A stretch of 64,000 nucleotides of DNA, from NCBI GenBank assembly GCA_020740775.1, contig JAHEWK010000006.1, positions 496,001 through 560,000 of the forward strand, read 5' to 3'. This DNA is from Ilyonectria destructans (Eukaryota; Ascomycota; Sordariomycetes; Hypocreales; Nectriaceae). The notes below the pieces were generated by a model. That model made no database searches. It was not told the origin of the DNA and worked only from the letters and a program-made list of their open reading frames with translations. How positions within the stretch are numbered: the stretch's first letter is position 1; every line of letters starts with the position of its first letter. The position numbers and the translations under genes were made by a program. This document shows, piece after piece, positions 21,379 to 33,041 of the stretch.

Positions 21379-22597
21379 ATGATGCTCAAGATCTACACCT
21401 GTCTTGCCCTCGTGCAGGTTGCACTTGGAGCCAATCGCTACGTCATCGACACCAAGAGTTGCCGTGAGTCCATAAACTGTATTCACTGCAGTGTTCAAGT
21501 TTTCTAACCCAAATTCAGAGGGCGATGTGTTTACCAAGATTCAATACTACATGGACACTGCCATATCCAAGGTAGGGTTGGCCGCCGATCTGCTGAGACC
21601 TTACGTCCAAGATCGCAACAACAAGCCCGACGATCGCATCATGAAGCAGATGACTCGTCTGTTTGGGAATGATGACGTTAGTACGGCGTATAATATATTC
21701 TGTAGGTGAGATGTGAATACAAATGTAGTTGGGTAGCTAACCGTGATGTGAAAGCACACTATGATGCGGTCCGGCTATACGTCCGGAGTGATCTGGACAA
21801 CTACTCAGAGGCATGGAAGGGAAGCAGAGACAAAAGCGACTTGGTAAGAATACAAATGATATTGAGCAGTCGTTGTTGTATTTGCTGACCCATTGCCAGG
21901 AAATCCATTGCAGTGCAGATTACATCGTTGAGGATTCAAAAAATCCGGAGCCCAACATAAATTGGCTTGACCAAATCCAGAACCTACCAGTGAAAGATCA
22001 CGATGGTCTTTTAGATCTGAAAGATGAAGGAACCTCGACTCAAGCAGTAACATCACCTGCCAGGGCCTGGAAGGAGGGTGAGACGTGGCCCGACAACATA
22101 CCCGAGCTCATCACATTCAGCCCCAAGTACATCCAAGAAGCTGTGAAGAAGAACATGATTTTGAACACGGACCTCGTCAACAAGGCCGTACATCCATCTT
22201 TAATCAGGAGCATAAGAATTAAGTTCCAACGGTTTACGGACGTCACAAATGTCGACGTCCTGCAGACACCGGAGTTGGTCCTTCTTCACGAGGTTTGCAT
22301 GAAATCCAAAGCACGCTCCACGGAATTATGGCTAACAAAATGTCCGCCACAGCTCATGCACACGGCCGTCGGCGCTCACGCAATTGACTCGGACGGGAAT
22401 GGAAGTTATGGATGGTTGAACTGTGTTAGGTTGAAGGACATAAACAACGCTGGTAGGCTACCCAAGGCTATGAAACAGCAAACCTTTGGCTGACACGTTA
22501 TACAGAGAACCTGGCATATTTTGTCATGATTGCTGACCTTATTCAAAATTATAAATACGATGTGGACGATAAGGGTAAGCTGAAGGCGTTTACATGA
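21379..22597 (+). CDS. Secreted M35-like zinc metallopeptidase, 313 aa (6 exons)
   Basis: Exons 21379-21463, 21519-21701, 21755-21843, 21900-22292, 22353-22452 and 22506-22597. It has a signal peptide (MMLKIYTCLALVQVALGA). The catalytic motif HELMH is formed only after splicing the 60-bp intron 22293-22352 (branch GCTAAC, acceptor CACAG). The downstream acid AHAIDSDGNG..YGW is the expected aspzincin-type Asp and loop, and the C-terminal helix NAENLAYFVMIADLI matches deuterolysin/lysine-specific endopeptidase-like proteins. Cysteines at the mature N-terminus (TKSCQG) and in EIHCSA and NCVRL could pair. Secreted protein digestion is the likely role. No propeptide is clearly delimited. Introns 1-3 are 50-56 bp. 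Confidence 0.8.
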
Positions 22598-23348
22598 CGG
22601 GCTAGTATATAGTTCAGGTGGAATAATTTTGACTTGTTCGAACCGGTTAGAACTGTATTGAGTTCAATGTTTAAAGTACGTCCTGATGGATAGTCGGGTG
22701 TAAGAGTGAGATTTAGGGTTAGCTCAAGCTAGGTAATTGAAGACTAGTTTACTATTATTTTCTAACCTTTGTTCAGAATATATTGTGGTAAAGCACTAAA
22801 TACCAAATGCTCTTTTACTGGGCAACTATATTAAGCACTATGTCATTCCATGTCTCCTAAGTGATCATCTTCCCAGAGTGTGGATCAGCCCTCGTGAAAC
22901 GCGTGGCTAGAAGAAAGGCAGTCAAGCCCAGCAAACCCCTTTTCTCGTATGGCTCAATTTTAAAGCGATAAGACAAACTCTGCATTACCTGCTCCCAGCA
23001 CACGCACCGACGAAAGGACTCAAGGTATACATGGGCTTGCATGCGGATTAGCTTCGGAGTGGTATGAATGGGGCAGTTGGGAGTTGCAATTACAAGATTC
23101 GTACATTGATCCTCACAGGACGACCCCCAACTTTCTTTTTTATTATTAATATTCTACCTTCGTCACCATCCCCATGTGGCTCACTGCAGAAGGTACTCGT
23201 GGGTATCGGGAGCACACCACTATTCCACGAACGAGAATATAGTTTAAACTCATTACCTTCCAGCGGTAGTTCACCGCCGTTCGTTTCCATTCATATCGAA
23301 TCTTGATGTCATACCCTGCATTCATAAACATGGACTTCTTTCCATGTT
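22598..23348. other. Intergenic, nothing recognised
   Basis: About 750 bp between convergent genes (M35-like + and rhodopsin-domain -). Only short ORFs under 85 codons. Confidence 0.4.
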
Positions 23349-24810
23349 CTATTTTACCAGCTTAACAGTTTGTGAAATCTCCTTTTCTACCATTATACCC
23401 ATCTTGAGGTCCTTGTCCGGTGACCAAGTGCCAGTTTCCGCGTTCGTCGGCCTAAGTTCCCTTGATGCCGTCGCCCTTGACTGGATACGACCCTCGCTTC
23501 TGATGTCACCGAGCTCCAGACTCTCTTCGGACTCCCCCACGGTCATAAACCCGCTTCTCATTTTTGACCCCATCTTGGGAGCAGTATTAGCCGAATTTTG
23601 AAAGTTTCGCGATTCGTACGACGGTTCATATTGGTTGGTTCGTTTCGCGCTGGACAAGAAGCGTCGGAAAAGTTTGTCGAAGATTGGTCGTAGCAAAGGG
23701 GAGCACGCAACGAGAATAACGACACCACACTCGGCATATGTCCATGTTATTACTTCGGGTACGGAATAGGAGAAGTCGTCGAAATCGATTTTCCGAAGGG
23801 AGACTAAACGGATGATGGCAAAGACGACAGAGCTAAGCTGGCAGTCAGCGAACCATTGCCAGTTCTATCAGGAGGAGCGACTTACACAACGCCAATGCCA
23901 AATATGCCAAAAAGTGCCATCTTGTACGGTTTCTTGACCTGCAAGCCCCAAATCACTGGGATAGGTAGAAGGCACATCGCTACGTCTACAATGACATTGA
24001 TGATACTGACGGCGGTATAGCCCGCAATCTGATCCCCGCATGTGCCATCAGCTGTAGGATCCCAATTCCTTTGGATGGGACGACATATCAATAGGCCGAT
24101 GAGGAGTGTCATGATCATCCACGCTGCCTGGACAACGATGATAATCCAAGTGCAAATCTAAATCCACCATGAATGATCAGCCATTCGATTGGGATTGCGC
24201 AAGAGGGCAGTTATGGCTTACCCAAAACATACGAACTGCAAAGACGCGCTTAAGCATCCACAGAATGCTCCATTTGCTGGTGCACATGGAAAGACCGTAC
24301 AAGCCTTGAACGGCCAACATGCTCTGGTGGTGATGTCATTCATGTAAGCGACACAATACCTTCAACAAGTGGTTCAAGTAGTTAGTTGGAAACTTACTTG
24401 TGTCAACCTTGCGACGTGGCCTTTGCCCAATTGATTCATATGATAGCCAACGCCACCAAAATACAGCACTAGATCCATTTGTTAGCATCACTAATAGCCT
24501 TGGTGGGCTTATTCTAGAACGTACGCAAGAAAAACGCCACTACCATGCCAAAATAGGCAGCCTGTTGAAGCAGTGAGTAGATTAATTCCAATAATTCTCT
24601 GAAATATCACTTTCATACCACAGAGACGTAGAACAATGTGTCCTCGACATTCAGGGGTGTATGTCGCACCCGTCTCGCATATAAGCGGAGCGCAGACCAG
24701 ACAGCAATCAAGATGCAGAAGATGATGACCGTTAACAGAGCTTGACGAACCTCTGGCCGTGGATTAAGCGGGACGGTCGTCGTCGTAAGCTTTTCTGTAT
24801 CAGACGCCAT
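23349..24810 (-). CDS. Fungal rhodopsin-domain (PTH11-like) membrane protein, 385 aa (6 exons)
   Basis: Exons 24810-24619, 24561-24525, 24468-24398, 24323-24222, 24157-23886 and 23832-23349. The seven hydrophobic segments of the fungal rhodopsin/CFEM-less GPCR-like family are visible. These include VRQALLTVIIFCILIAVW (helix 1), LYFGGVGYHMNQLGKG, SMLAVQGLYGLSMCTSKWSI, the QRNWDPTADGTCGD loop typical of the family, and VSIINVIVDVAMCLLPIPV. The cytoplasmic tail (about 110 residues) is hydrophilic with many Ser/Thr. No CFEM domain precedes the helices. It is likely a plasma-membrane sensor, with unknown ligand. Exon 2 is only 37 nt, and all six splices keep frame. One of three related sequences in the window. 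Confidence 0.85.
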
Positions 24811-26351
24811 CGCGGTTCGCAGCGACTCGTGGAGCCGGCAGCGTGGCTTGAGATACGTTGAGAGGAACCGTTCGACTGCAATGTGTGGGGAATGGGGAGG
24901 AGGGCAGGAACGTGTTTTTCATCATCTATTGATCGTTTTCCCTCCGTTGGGGCCCCGGGACTGGAAAATCTCACCGAAAATGAGCAATGTGGCGTCCGCC
25001 TAAGGGTTGTAGACGAATCACTGCTTTGTTTCCACCCAGGGTTGCATTTTGGCTCTGCCTCGTCAGCGGAGGTTGATCATCAGGGGTCTTGAAGCAGTAC
25101 CTAGGGGCTTACCAGGGTGATTCGAACGGCATGACGTGATGCAAGAGGCCCTCTTCATTGAGCATGTCGTGTTCTTGACACTCAGCCAGTCTCAGTTACC
25201 CGTCGCCCTCTCATCTGTTTATTACTTGGCCATTTGACATGATGCGTGGCCAATCAATTCAATACCTCCGACCATTGACTTTTTAGACAAACGAGTATAA
25301 AATCGTGTTGCCCTGAGGCTCCCTTTCAGTGATAACAGCACCATCAAACCCTTGCACCAACATACTTTCCACTACTGTGAGCGCACCGTTGTAAGTTGCC
25401 GACAAGGGTACGGAAGTGGTCCCCGTCATGCCGACCCCAGTGAGGTTACGGAGTACGTGGAGGCAATCCACTAAGACTATCCGTCGCGGGGCCGTCCGGG
25501 AGCCAGTTAGCATCTTGTTCAACGACAAGGGGGGTTCGGAAGAGTTTCCCCTCGTGCCGACCCTGGTGAAGTCACATGGAGACAATCGACCGAGGCCTGC
25601 GGCGTAGCCATCTCGGAGCTAGCGCTGTTGTTTAACTGATCTCGGCTTCTGTATTCGTGGTGCGATCGTCGAGCGCTGGAGCAATTATCTTCCTTCCCTA
25701 AGTCACGGGATCCACCCACCCCCTGGCAAACAGTCACAAATTTATTAAACGCGGGGTGTTCTGTGTGAATGTGAATTCCGTCCTCTCTGCTCTGCTTCTA
25801 GACTAATGGGCCAATGGCTTTATCCAGACCAGTAAAAGCTTGGAAATTAAATGAAGAGAAAAACAAAACGCATTTCACATCTGGCCAAAGGAACTCGGGA
25901 CTCAATATTTACTCGACGTTTTGGCGAGTGACAGTCAACGGGCCTCTACATTAGCAGTTGTGTGTACAACGGAGTCGGCGATATTGGCAGTGCTACGCTG
26001 TGTTGGCTTGGCATCACACCAAATGCAGGGGTACCGCCGATACGTTTTACGAATACAGGGATGCTATTCCTCGAGACCAATATGGTAGGCCGTAACAACG
26101 GCGTGAGACTCTGCTTACAGGTCCTGCACTTGACCTGCTGGGCCCCATCGTCGTGCAGATGCTGGCCGCGCAATGAGGCCATTTGTCTACCATAGGCGTC
26201 GATTCCTTCTCCCCTCCCCCACATCCAGGATGGGATCCCAGAGGATTCTCTTCCACATTTTTACATCACTGTCTTTCCTCGCCACCTGTTCCCTCTATAC
26301 ACGCGCTCTGACACAAAGTTGCTTTTTCAGTTTGATACGACGTCGATCACA
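24811..26351. other. Intergenic with diverged tandem duplication
   Basis: About 1.5 kb of divergent promoter space between the rhodopsin-domain and GMC genes. An imperfect tandem duplication of roughly 120 bp lies at 25402-25636. I see no gene. Confidence 0.4.
25402..25636. repeat. Diverged tandem duplication, about 120-bp period
   Basis: The segment GACAAGGGTACGGAAGTGG..CGACCCC.. (25402 on) recurs as GACAAGGGGGGTTCGGAAG..CGACCC.. (25525 on), followed in both copies by similar GTGGAGGCAATC / ATGGAGACAATC blocks and TTGTTCAAC / TTGTTTAAC ends. Many differences are C/T or G/A. This is a degenerate tandem repeat, non-coding as far as I can see. Confidence 0.6.
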
Positions 26352-28128
26352 ATGGGCTCAGTTACTTATGATTACCTCATTGTAGGGGGTGGCCTAGCCG
26401 GCTGCGTCCTTGCCAGCCGATTGCACCAATACGACGGAGATGCCAAAATTGTCCTCCTCGAAGCTGGTCCTGATACCCGCACGCGCCCCGACACCCTTAA
26501 CCCTCAGACTTTAAACCTTGGCGGAGACTTGGACTGGAAATACGAATCTGAGCCAATCCCCGGATATCTCAATCGAACCATCCCCGTCAACGCTGGAAAG
26601 GGATTGGGTGGCGGCTCATCCATCAACTCGGGTAAGTGGAGGTCGCCGTGGGCACACGATGCGAGAAGCAGGGACCGGCTAACCAATGTTTATACCCAAA
26701 GGCGGTTGGACTCGCGGTTCCTCTATCGAATATGATGAGTGGGCCGCTCTCGTTTCCGACGAGCGTTACAGCTATAAGGGTCAGGTCCCTTGGTTCAAGA
26801 AGGCCGAGCACTGGTTCGACAACAAAAACCCTGAGCAGCACGGCCGAAATGGACCAATCCACATTGTGTCTGCCGAGTCTGCCAACCGCACATTCCCACT
26901 GAGTGAGCATGCTATTGCAGGTTGGGAGGAGCTCAGTGTAAAAGCACTCCCCGGCTTGGACCAGAATGCTGGTGACAACCTTGGCCGCGCTTACATCTGC
27001 CAAGCCAGAAACAACGGCAAGCGCTCGTGGTCTGCAGGAGAATACCCTCTCGAGGGAGTTGAGATCCGCTTTAACACTTTCGTGAACAAGGTGATCTTAG
27101 ATACTAGTGGCAAAATACCCAAGGCTACTGGTGTTGAATTGGCCGATGGCACTATTGTGCTGGCCAAGAACGTCGTTACTGCTGCGGGAACATTCCGTTC
27201 TCCGCAGCTCCTTCAACTTTCAGGGATTGGACCTGCTGCAGACCTGAAGGAGGTTGGAATTGAGGCTGTCGTCGACCTCCCGGAGGTTGGCCAAGGTCTG
27301 ACTGATCATGCGTCTTTCTTTCAACACTGGCGTCTACGTGACCCTTCCGCAGGATACACCCTCGGCTCTCCTAACCCTCTCTTTGCCCAACCGCAGTACT
27401 CGGAAGGGGTGCCCATGGACTTCATTGTCTCGACTACTGTTCCCAAGGAGGGTCTCGCCGAGGCTATCAAAAAGGACGAGGGCACTGAACCCGATACCGC
27501 TACCCACCCCTTCCTTAGCAAGACACGTACTTTCCTTGAGAATATCGTGTTGTATGCCAAGGTTCCTTTCGCTGGCGTCCAGTTCGACGCTGAGCATATT
27601 ACAACCGCTGTTGTTAGCTTCTTGCCAACTTCAAGAGGTAGCGTATCTCTCAGCTCCTCTAATCCTGAGGATCAGCCTAAGAGTAAGTACACCTTCAAGT
27701 GGATTATCGCGATTTTCAAGAAACTAATTATTTATATAGTCAGCTTTAACTTCTTGTCTACCGAGGTAGACAAGTACGTCTTGCGCCAGGGCCTTCGGCA
27801 GCTAACCCAGTTCATGCTGGGCCCCAAATTTGGCCAGTTCATCGAGGGTGAATCAGTTCCGGCGGTCCTCGGCCTTGACCCTGTGACGCTTGACGATAGT
27901 GACGAGAAGCTTGATCTCAGGCTGGCTTCTGCCAGTTCCACAACATGGCATCCCGCTGGAACCTGCTCCATGGGCAAGGTTGTGGATACAGAATTCCGAG
28001 TCAAGGGGGTCGAGGGCCTGAGGGTCGTTGATGCTTCGGTTATTCCCCTTGCGTTGAGTGCTCACATCCAAGCACCAGTTTATGCCCTGACTGAGCAAGC
28101 TGCTGCGATTATTGCTGGGAAGGCCTAA
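26352..28128 (+). CDS. GMC-family FAD oxidoreductase, 549 aa (3 exons)
   Basis: Exons 26352-26631, 26702-27682 and 27740-28128. It is a glucose-methanol-choline family flavoenzyme. The N-terminal ADP-binding motif is DYLIVGGGLAG (residues 7-17), followed by the acid LLEAGPD. The GMC motif 1 region is GKGLGGGSSINSGGW, with the intron falling inside it. The C-terminal active-site His is in WHPAGTCSMG (about 491) and a second His in SAHIQAP (about 529). The final FAD/substrate helix is ALTEQAAAIIAG. No signal peptide, so the enzyme is probably intracellular. Introns are 70 bp and 57 bp; the second is stop-free and a multiple of three. The electron donor is an alcohol or sugar, not identifiable. 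The ATG is at 26352; codons upstream to 26319 lack an ATG. Confidence 0.9.
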
Positions 28129-30816
28129 GAGGACGGTAGCAACAGAATACAGGCAGTATTACATAAAGCATCGCGTCGCCCTTGTGCCGGCAACTTGCTC
28201 ACCTTGAGGGAGCAGACAGATGTTAGATTATCATCGGGTCACTTTAGCTAAACCGAGAAAGAGACATCCGAACATTGATATTCCAACGTCTATCCATACT
28301 AAAGTCACCATCTACCCGTAAACGAAACCCCATTTGAGTGGTTATTATTGCGTAGAATGACGTTCTGCAACTCTAAGTCATCAGGATATCACAGGGTTGG
28401 TGCTGGTTACTAGAGGAGGCAGATAAATTACCTCTTGTAAATCCAGCGTACAAATGTCTCCCTTCTCTTTTTGTATCTTAGCCCTGGATGCAATGCTATC
28501 TTGCAACACCCAAGACATGTGTCTATGGAGAATACAAAATACCCCATGTTGCAATAGTTAATCTCAATGGATGAGGACTCTACGGGCTCTAAATTATCCA
28601 TCGCAGCGCACATGCTATGTGTGAGTATTCATACTACTACAGCTAAAGAGTTGTATCAACCTTGTCTTGTCTAGGCCATCGGCACTGGTCGCAGCGCTAT
28701 TAGCACAGCACTCTTATGCGGCATACACATGACAGTAATGTCATCGAATTAATTTCTAGAGATGGAAGATATACAGAGAGAGGGAGTATAATTAATGTTC
28801 AAGATAACGCGAAGCGCCCCAGCCTCTTTAAAGGCCCGTAGTGTGCAAGAAGCTATTTTATTAGTGGGCGAAGTATGTAGTGGAAAGCACACCCAAAAAG
28901 CTGAAGAGGCTGTCGTCAACGGCAAGGGAAGGGAGGATAATCATATACAACTACATCAAAGGGTGGAATGGGCTTGTAGACTTCAGGGAACATTTGATAC
29001 AGCCCTTCTAGATAAGTTCCGCAAGAAAGGATGGAATTATGGCTGCAAGAGCTGCTATGACAGGTGAGGCAAGGAGTCAAGACGAGACAATAATTGTACG
29101 ATCAAAATTAAAGAAAAGAAACATGTCCCGCCAACGTTACCGGCAGAGCTAGCACTTAAACAGGGGCTTGGCTAGCAAGAAGATAGCCTACTGTACTAAA
29201 ACTCCGGGGCATCTGCTGGCATTATTATACTATCTGGTAGCTAAGTCAAACGCGAACAGCAGCTTTATGATATCTTGCATATCTAGCCCAGTAGCTCAGA
29301 AAGGGAGAGTATTGGGCACCTTTGCGAAAGCTCAATGTCGAGCATCGTCCAGTCAGTGAATCCAGGTGACTATGGCCTGGCGCAAAACCTATGTTAACAC
29401 TAGACTTCGCCATGTTTTAGCAAGGCCTTGGGTTGAAGGTATCCATCTAGTAACGTTTCATCGTCAGACAAAGTTCAAATGGTTTTAGATGTGCAAGTGG
29501 GCGGCAACTCAACAGGGAGCGGAGCCTTTTTAGGAAGGAATTTCGAGGAGGAAGTTCGTTCTTAGTATCGAGGGGACAGAATGTTCCCTTAGTACTCCGA
29601 GACGTCCACTAGGTCTTGTGACAGCCATGTTACTTTGAGGTGAGGTCCCCGCTAAGGTCGTTGCCCAGAGCAACCTAGCGGTGTGGTCGAAAGTATGCCA
29701 TGACGTGTCACGTTGTGAGTAGTGTCTATAGTCTCGATTGGCTCGTCAGCGCAAGGCAAGGGCGGAGGACTGAGCAAGAACTACGATGTGATGTAACGTT
29801 GCTTCCACTACTTAAGAAGCTGAGAGACATGATAGTTATAGTGAAGGTTCAAGGCAAAGGTAAGTGCGCGACACCCTTATATTATGAGTGACTGCATTAG
29901 ATGGCGGTGCAAGTAGTGCTAAGTGTTGTCGCCAATTGCTTACAACTATAGTATGAATTTAATTTATATGATGACATTGAGTCAAGTTAAAGCCCTAATT
30001 TAATAATTTCAATTCCATTACTCTAAAATAAATACCTAACTACGGATGGAAGCCCGCCATACGAATCCGGCGTGCGAATCCGGCGTGCGAATCCGACATA
30101 CGAACCCACAATTAGCTTTACCAACCAGAACTTCCCAAGTACGACGTACAGGACAACACTCTACCAAGGCCCATTGACGCCGAGATTAATTCGACTGCCA
30201 CTAAGCTCCTTGGCGCGGTGCTTCGCTGTTTCTACAGGGGTCAGAATAATGAAGGCTAGACCGGGACTTCAATGCTCCGAGAGCCTGCATTAAACTCACG
30301 TTTGATGCATTGAATTCTCACACATGATTCGCTCATTCCATGATACTTCAATGCTCTGCCGCCCATTTTGACCACATCGCGCTCACTTGTTGCCGGCTCT
30401 AACTGGCCATGGCGAGCATATGGGGAACTCGCCGATTCCAGAGAGAATTGGGATCTGGATGGATTCCTCCTCACTTGTCTTCATGTGTGCCTTCTTCTTC
30501 GCCTTGCTCGTGAAGTTTTCGTTGGCTGACCTTCGTCTCAGGCTACTTGATGCGCGATCCATGCCCGGCGGTCGGCGATTCGGCTATGCCGGCGCATATG
30601 ATACTCACCGTTGCTTCACCGATTTTTCATATCTTTGACTGACCGCATGTCTTTGAAACTAGTATGTCACGACGCGTGGTCCTGTACGGAATCGGGGCTT
30701 GTTAGTTCGGCGTCGGAGTCTTGGTCATGTCCGAAAATGATGCCACGGCACCCGGCGTACAATTCATGGAGTCCCGATCGGAATTATCGACCGCTTTCCC
30801 CGTCGGGCACTCTTGG
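28129..30816. other. Long gene-poor gap, repeat relics likely
   Basis: About 2.7 kb with AT-rich patches (28700-29100, 29940-30040), a 90-codon ORF at 28795-29067 without recognisable features, and a short 13-mer tandem array at 30058. It may contain decayed mobile-element DNA, but no diagnostic motif is visible. I report no gene. Confidence 0.4.
30058..30107. repeat. 13-bp tandem repeat, about 4 copies
   Basis: Units CATACGAATCCGG, CGTGCGAATCCGG, CGTGCGAATCCGA and CATACGAACCC run head to tail. It is non-coding and lies about 820 bp upstream of the ABM-like gene. Confidence 0.75.
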
Positions 30817-30824
30817 TATATAAG
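30817..30824 (+). promoter_or_regulatory. TATA box of the ABM-like gene
   Basis: TATATAAG lies about 110 bp before the ATG at 30928, with pyrimidine-rich leader sequence between them. Confidence 0.5.
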
Positions 30825-30927
30825 GCTGCCAGCATGGCCAGATTGAAGAATTCATCATCCCAAATAACGACAGACTCATCACATTCCATCGCCTTTCACC
30901 GAACCCTGTATCTTTCAGTCAGCAAAA

Positions 30928-31654
30928 ATGCCTATTCTCTCCATCATCCGACCCGACATTCCCGTCGCCAGCAAGGACAAGTTCCTCGATGCTTGGCCTG
31001 TTCTTTCAGAAGAGCTGCGGGCACAGCCCGGTGTCCTTCATGCGACAGGTGGCGAGGTCATCGTTGAAGACGGCCAAAAGGTGGACGAATTCAAGTTCAT
31101 CCAGTGGGTGGGTATGTGTCACCGGTTTCTCGAACCTTCAAGAGGTACTGGAGTGGTACTAATTTTGTTCGGATTAGCTTTCAATAATGCCGAAGATGAG
31201 GAGACTTTTATCAAGTCCCCATGGGCTCAGGAGCACAAGGCTCGGCTGGAGTCCCGGGGACTTCCCGAACCATCCGTCGGGCGATTCGAATTTCCCGAGG
31301 ATTCCGCCAAACCGGCGCCGCAGCCTTTTGTTCAGTTGACGAGCACGACCCTAACCAACGAGAGCCAGAGAGACGAAGCCCGCAAAGCCTGGACCGATCT
31401 AACATCCGTCCTGGGCAAGGAAACCCGTGGTGGCAAACTCCTGCGAGACGATGTCTTCGTTGGTGTCGCCTTTCTGGGCTGGAGCAGCCTTGAGGTGCGC
31501 GCCCTGAATCCAAAATTCTTTACGAAATATCTTGCTGACCAGGAGTCCCCCACAGGAGGCAGAGAATGCTTACAAGGATCCCAAGGCTGCGGAGGCCCTT
31601 GCGGCGTACAAGAGCATTGGAGAAGTCAAAAGCGTTCTCGTGAAGTTGCTTTAG
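30928..31654 (+). CDS. Dimeric alpha/beta-barrel (ABM/EthD-like) protein, 199 aa (3 exons)
   Basis: Exons 30928-31111, 31178-31494 and 31556-31654. It has two ferredoxin-like halves. The first begins MPILSIIRPDIPVASKDKF and includes SEELRAQPGVLHATGGE and an FIQWV strand. The second carries FVQLTSTTLTNES, WTDLTSVLGKETRGGK and GVAFLGWSSLEEAENAY. This is the layout of antibiotic-biosynthesis-monooxygenase/EthD-like stress-response barrels, and one chain would form a barrel by itself or as a dimer. Family members act as cofactor-independent monooxygenases, cyclases or scaffolds; no catalytic residues can be assigned. Both introns (66 bp, 61 bp) have good GT..AG ends and keep frame. No neighbouring biosynthetic gene supports a pathway. 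Confidence 0.8.
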
Positions 31655-33041
31655 ACGCATTCATTCCATGAACAAAGACTTGCTGCAATGTAACGACCTA
31701 GCTAGATATTTAGCCATCCAGTGCAATACTGAGATGGCGAGCAGTATAGGCATCAAGAACTCATCCGTGTCTGTCAAGTCTTGGTCCCAAGTCTCTATAG
31801 TGATGTTTTACATGATAGAAAGCGATGGCTGGTACCGTAACCTTCTACAACTCTGTAATTGTCGAATCACGGATGAGCAACGAGAGAAGCTCAAGCCGCT
31901 TCTTAGGCGCGGCTCTTGTCTGCATTCTACCCCACTCACTGTCTGCCGAACTAGACTAGCTCGCTACAACCCTGAAATCCTTTTAGTAGAGGACGCAATC
32001 GATATGCTGTACGCTACTAATAGACACACAGGTGCTATCAATCAAGTGCAGCATGCAACGATGGCTTATTACAACGATAGCTATGTCTTTGCCAGGCAGA
32101 GTCCTGGCTATGGTAATACCATGGGTAGTAGATAATGGTTGCAAGTAATTGCAAGTGGAACTTCGGGTCCCCAAGCATCAGCGAAATGATGAAACCTTGG
32201 AATCATTGTAAATTCAACAAGTTAGGGAGTGTTTCCCACGACTACTTTGACAACAATAAGATCTTGAAGGTTTGAGCACAGTTAGAAAAACAGTTAACGC
32301 AGACTGGGTAACAGAAGATGGATGCAGGATATATGAAACCACAACTATAGGGTAGGTGGACCAAGTTTTGAACTGCGTAACCAGTAGCTGTTTAACCAAG
32401 GTCGCGACATCCGTCATTTTCAAAAGATCTCTAGGGATTACCGCAGAGAGTCTAAGAACACTTGTTTAAGATATATCATGCATCTGTCCCTCATTAATCC
32501 TAGCCGTTGTTGTGAGCTTGCAAGTTTCACAATGTTTGTCACTACCGGAAACGTCAGCATATTAGCCAAATGTTAGTGAGCCCCTTTCATCTGACTAAAA
32601 CGAAGCATCCATCTTCTTCTCCAATCGGGGTGCGACTAACTCATAGAGAGTTATGCCGTCACCAAGACATGTTGTGTCAGGCGTACATGCTCTGTACCGG
32701 CCATCGGGTTGCATTAAGCCGAACCCGCGTCGGACGAATTAAGCCGATGCGGCGTTGTTGAAGGAGCTAACCCTGCGAGCCAATTGAGTCTCACCATTTG
32801 GATTAAGCGGATCCTCGATGCATCATGTTGGGCGGGGGCGGCTCGTGACGTTCTGGCGAGGCTGCGAATTCATTACGTATGGTAGGCAACTCGTTCTTAC
32901 GAAGTGTGTTTGACCATAAGCAGAGATATTTTTCTTATAAATATTGGCATTCGGCCGTCCTCTCTGTCCGTTCAACAGCTGCATCTATATCACAACGACC
33001 TTCTTCCATCATCTCGCCCGCGTCTCTCCAAATCACACGAG
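31655..33041. other. Intergenic, one doubtful 155-codon ORF
   Basis: An ATG-initiated ORF at 31668-32135 (+) starts 13 bases after the preceding stop codon and would overlap its 3' UTR. Its composition shows no domain, signal or membrane segment, so I do not call it a gene. A TATAAATA at about 32936 is the likely core promoter of the carboxylesterase. Confidence 0.4.

Noticed and set aside
31668..32135. 155-codon ORF after the ABM-like gene
   Set aside because: Starts within the expected 3' UTR, no domain, signal or membrane segment; too weak to call.
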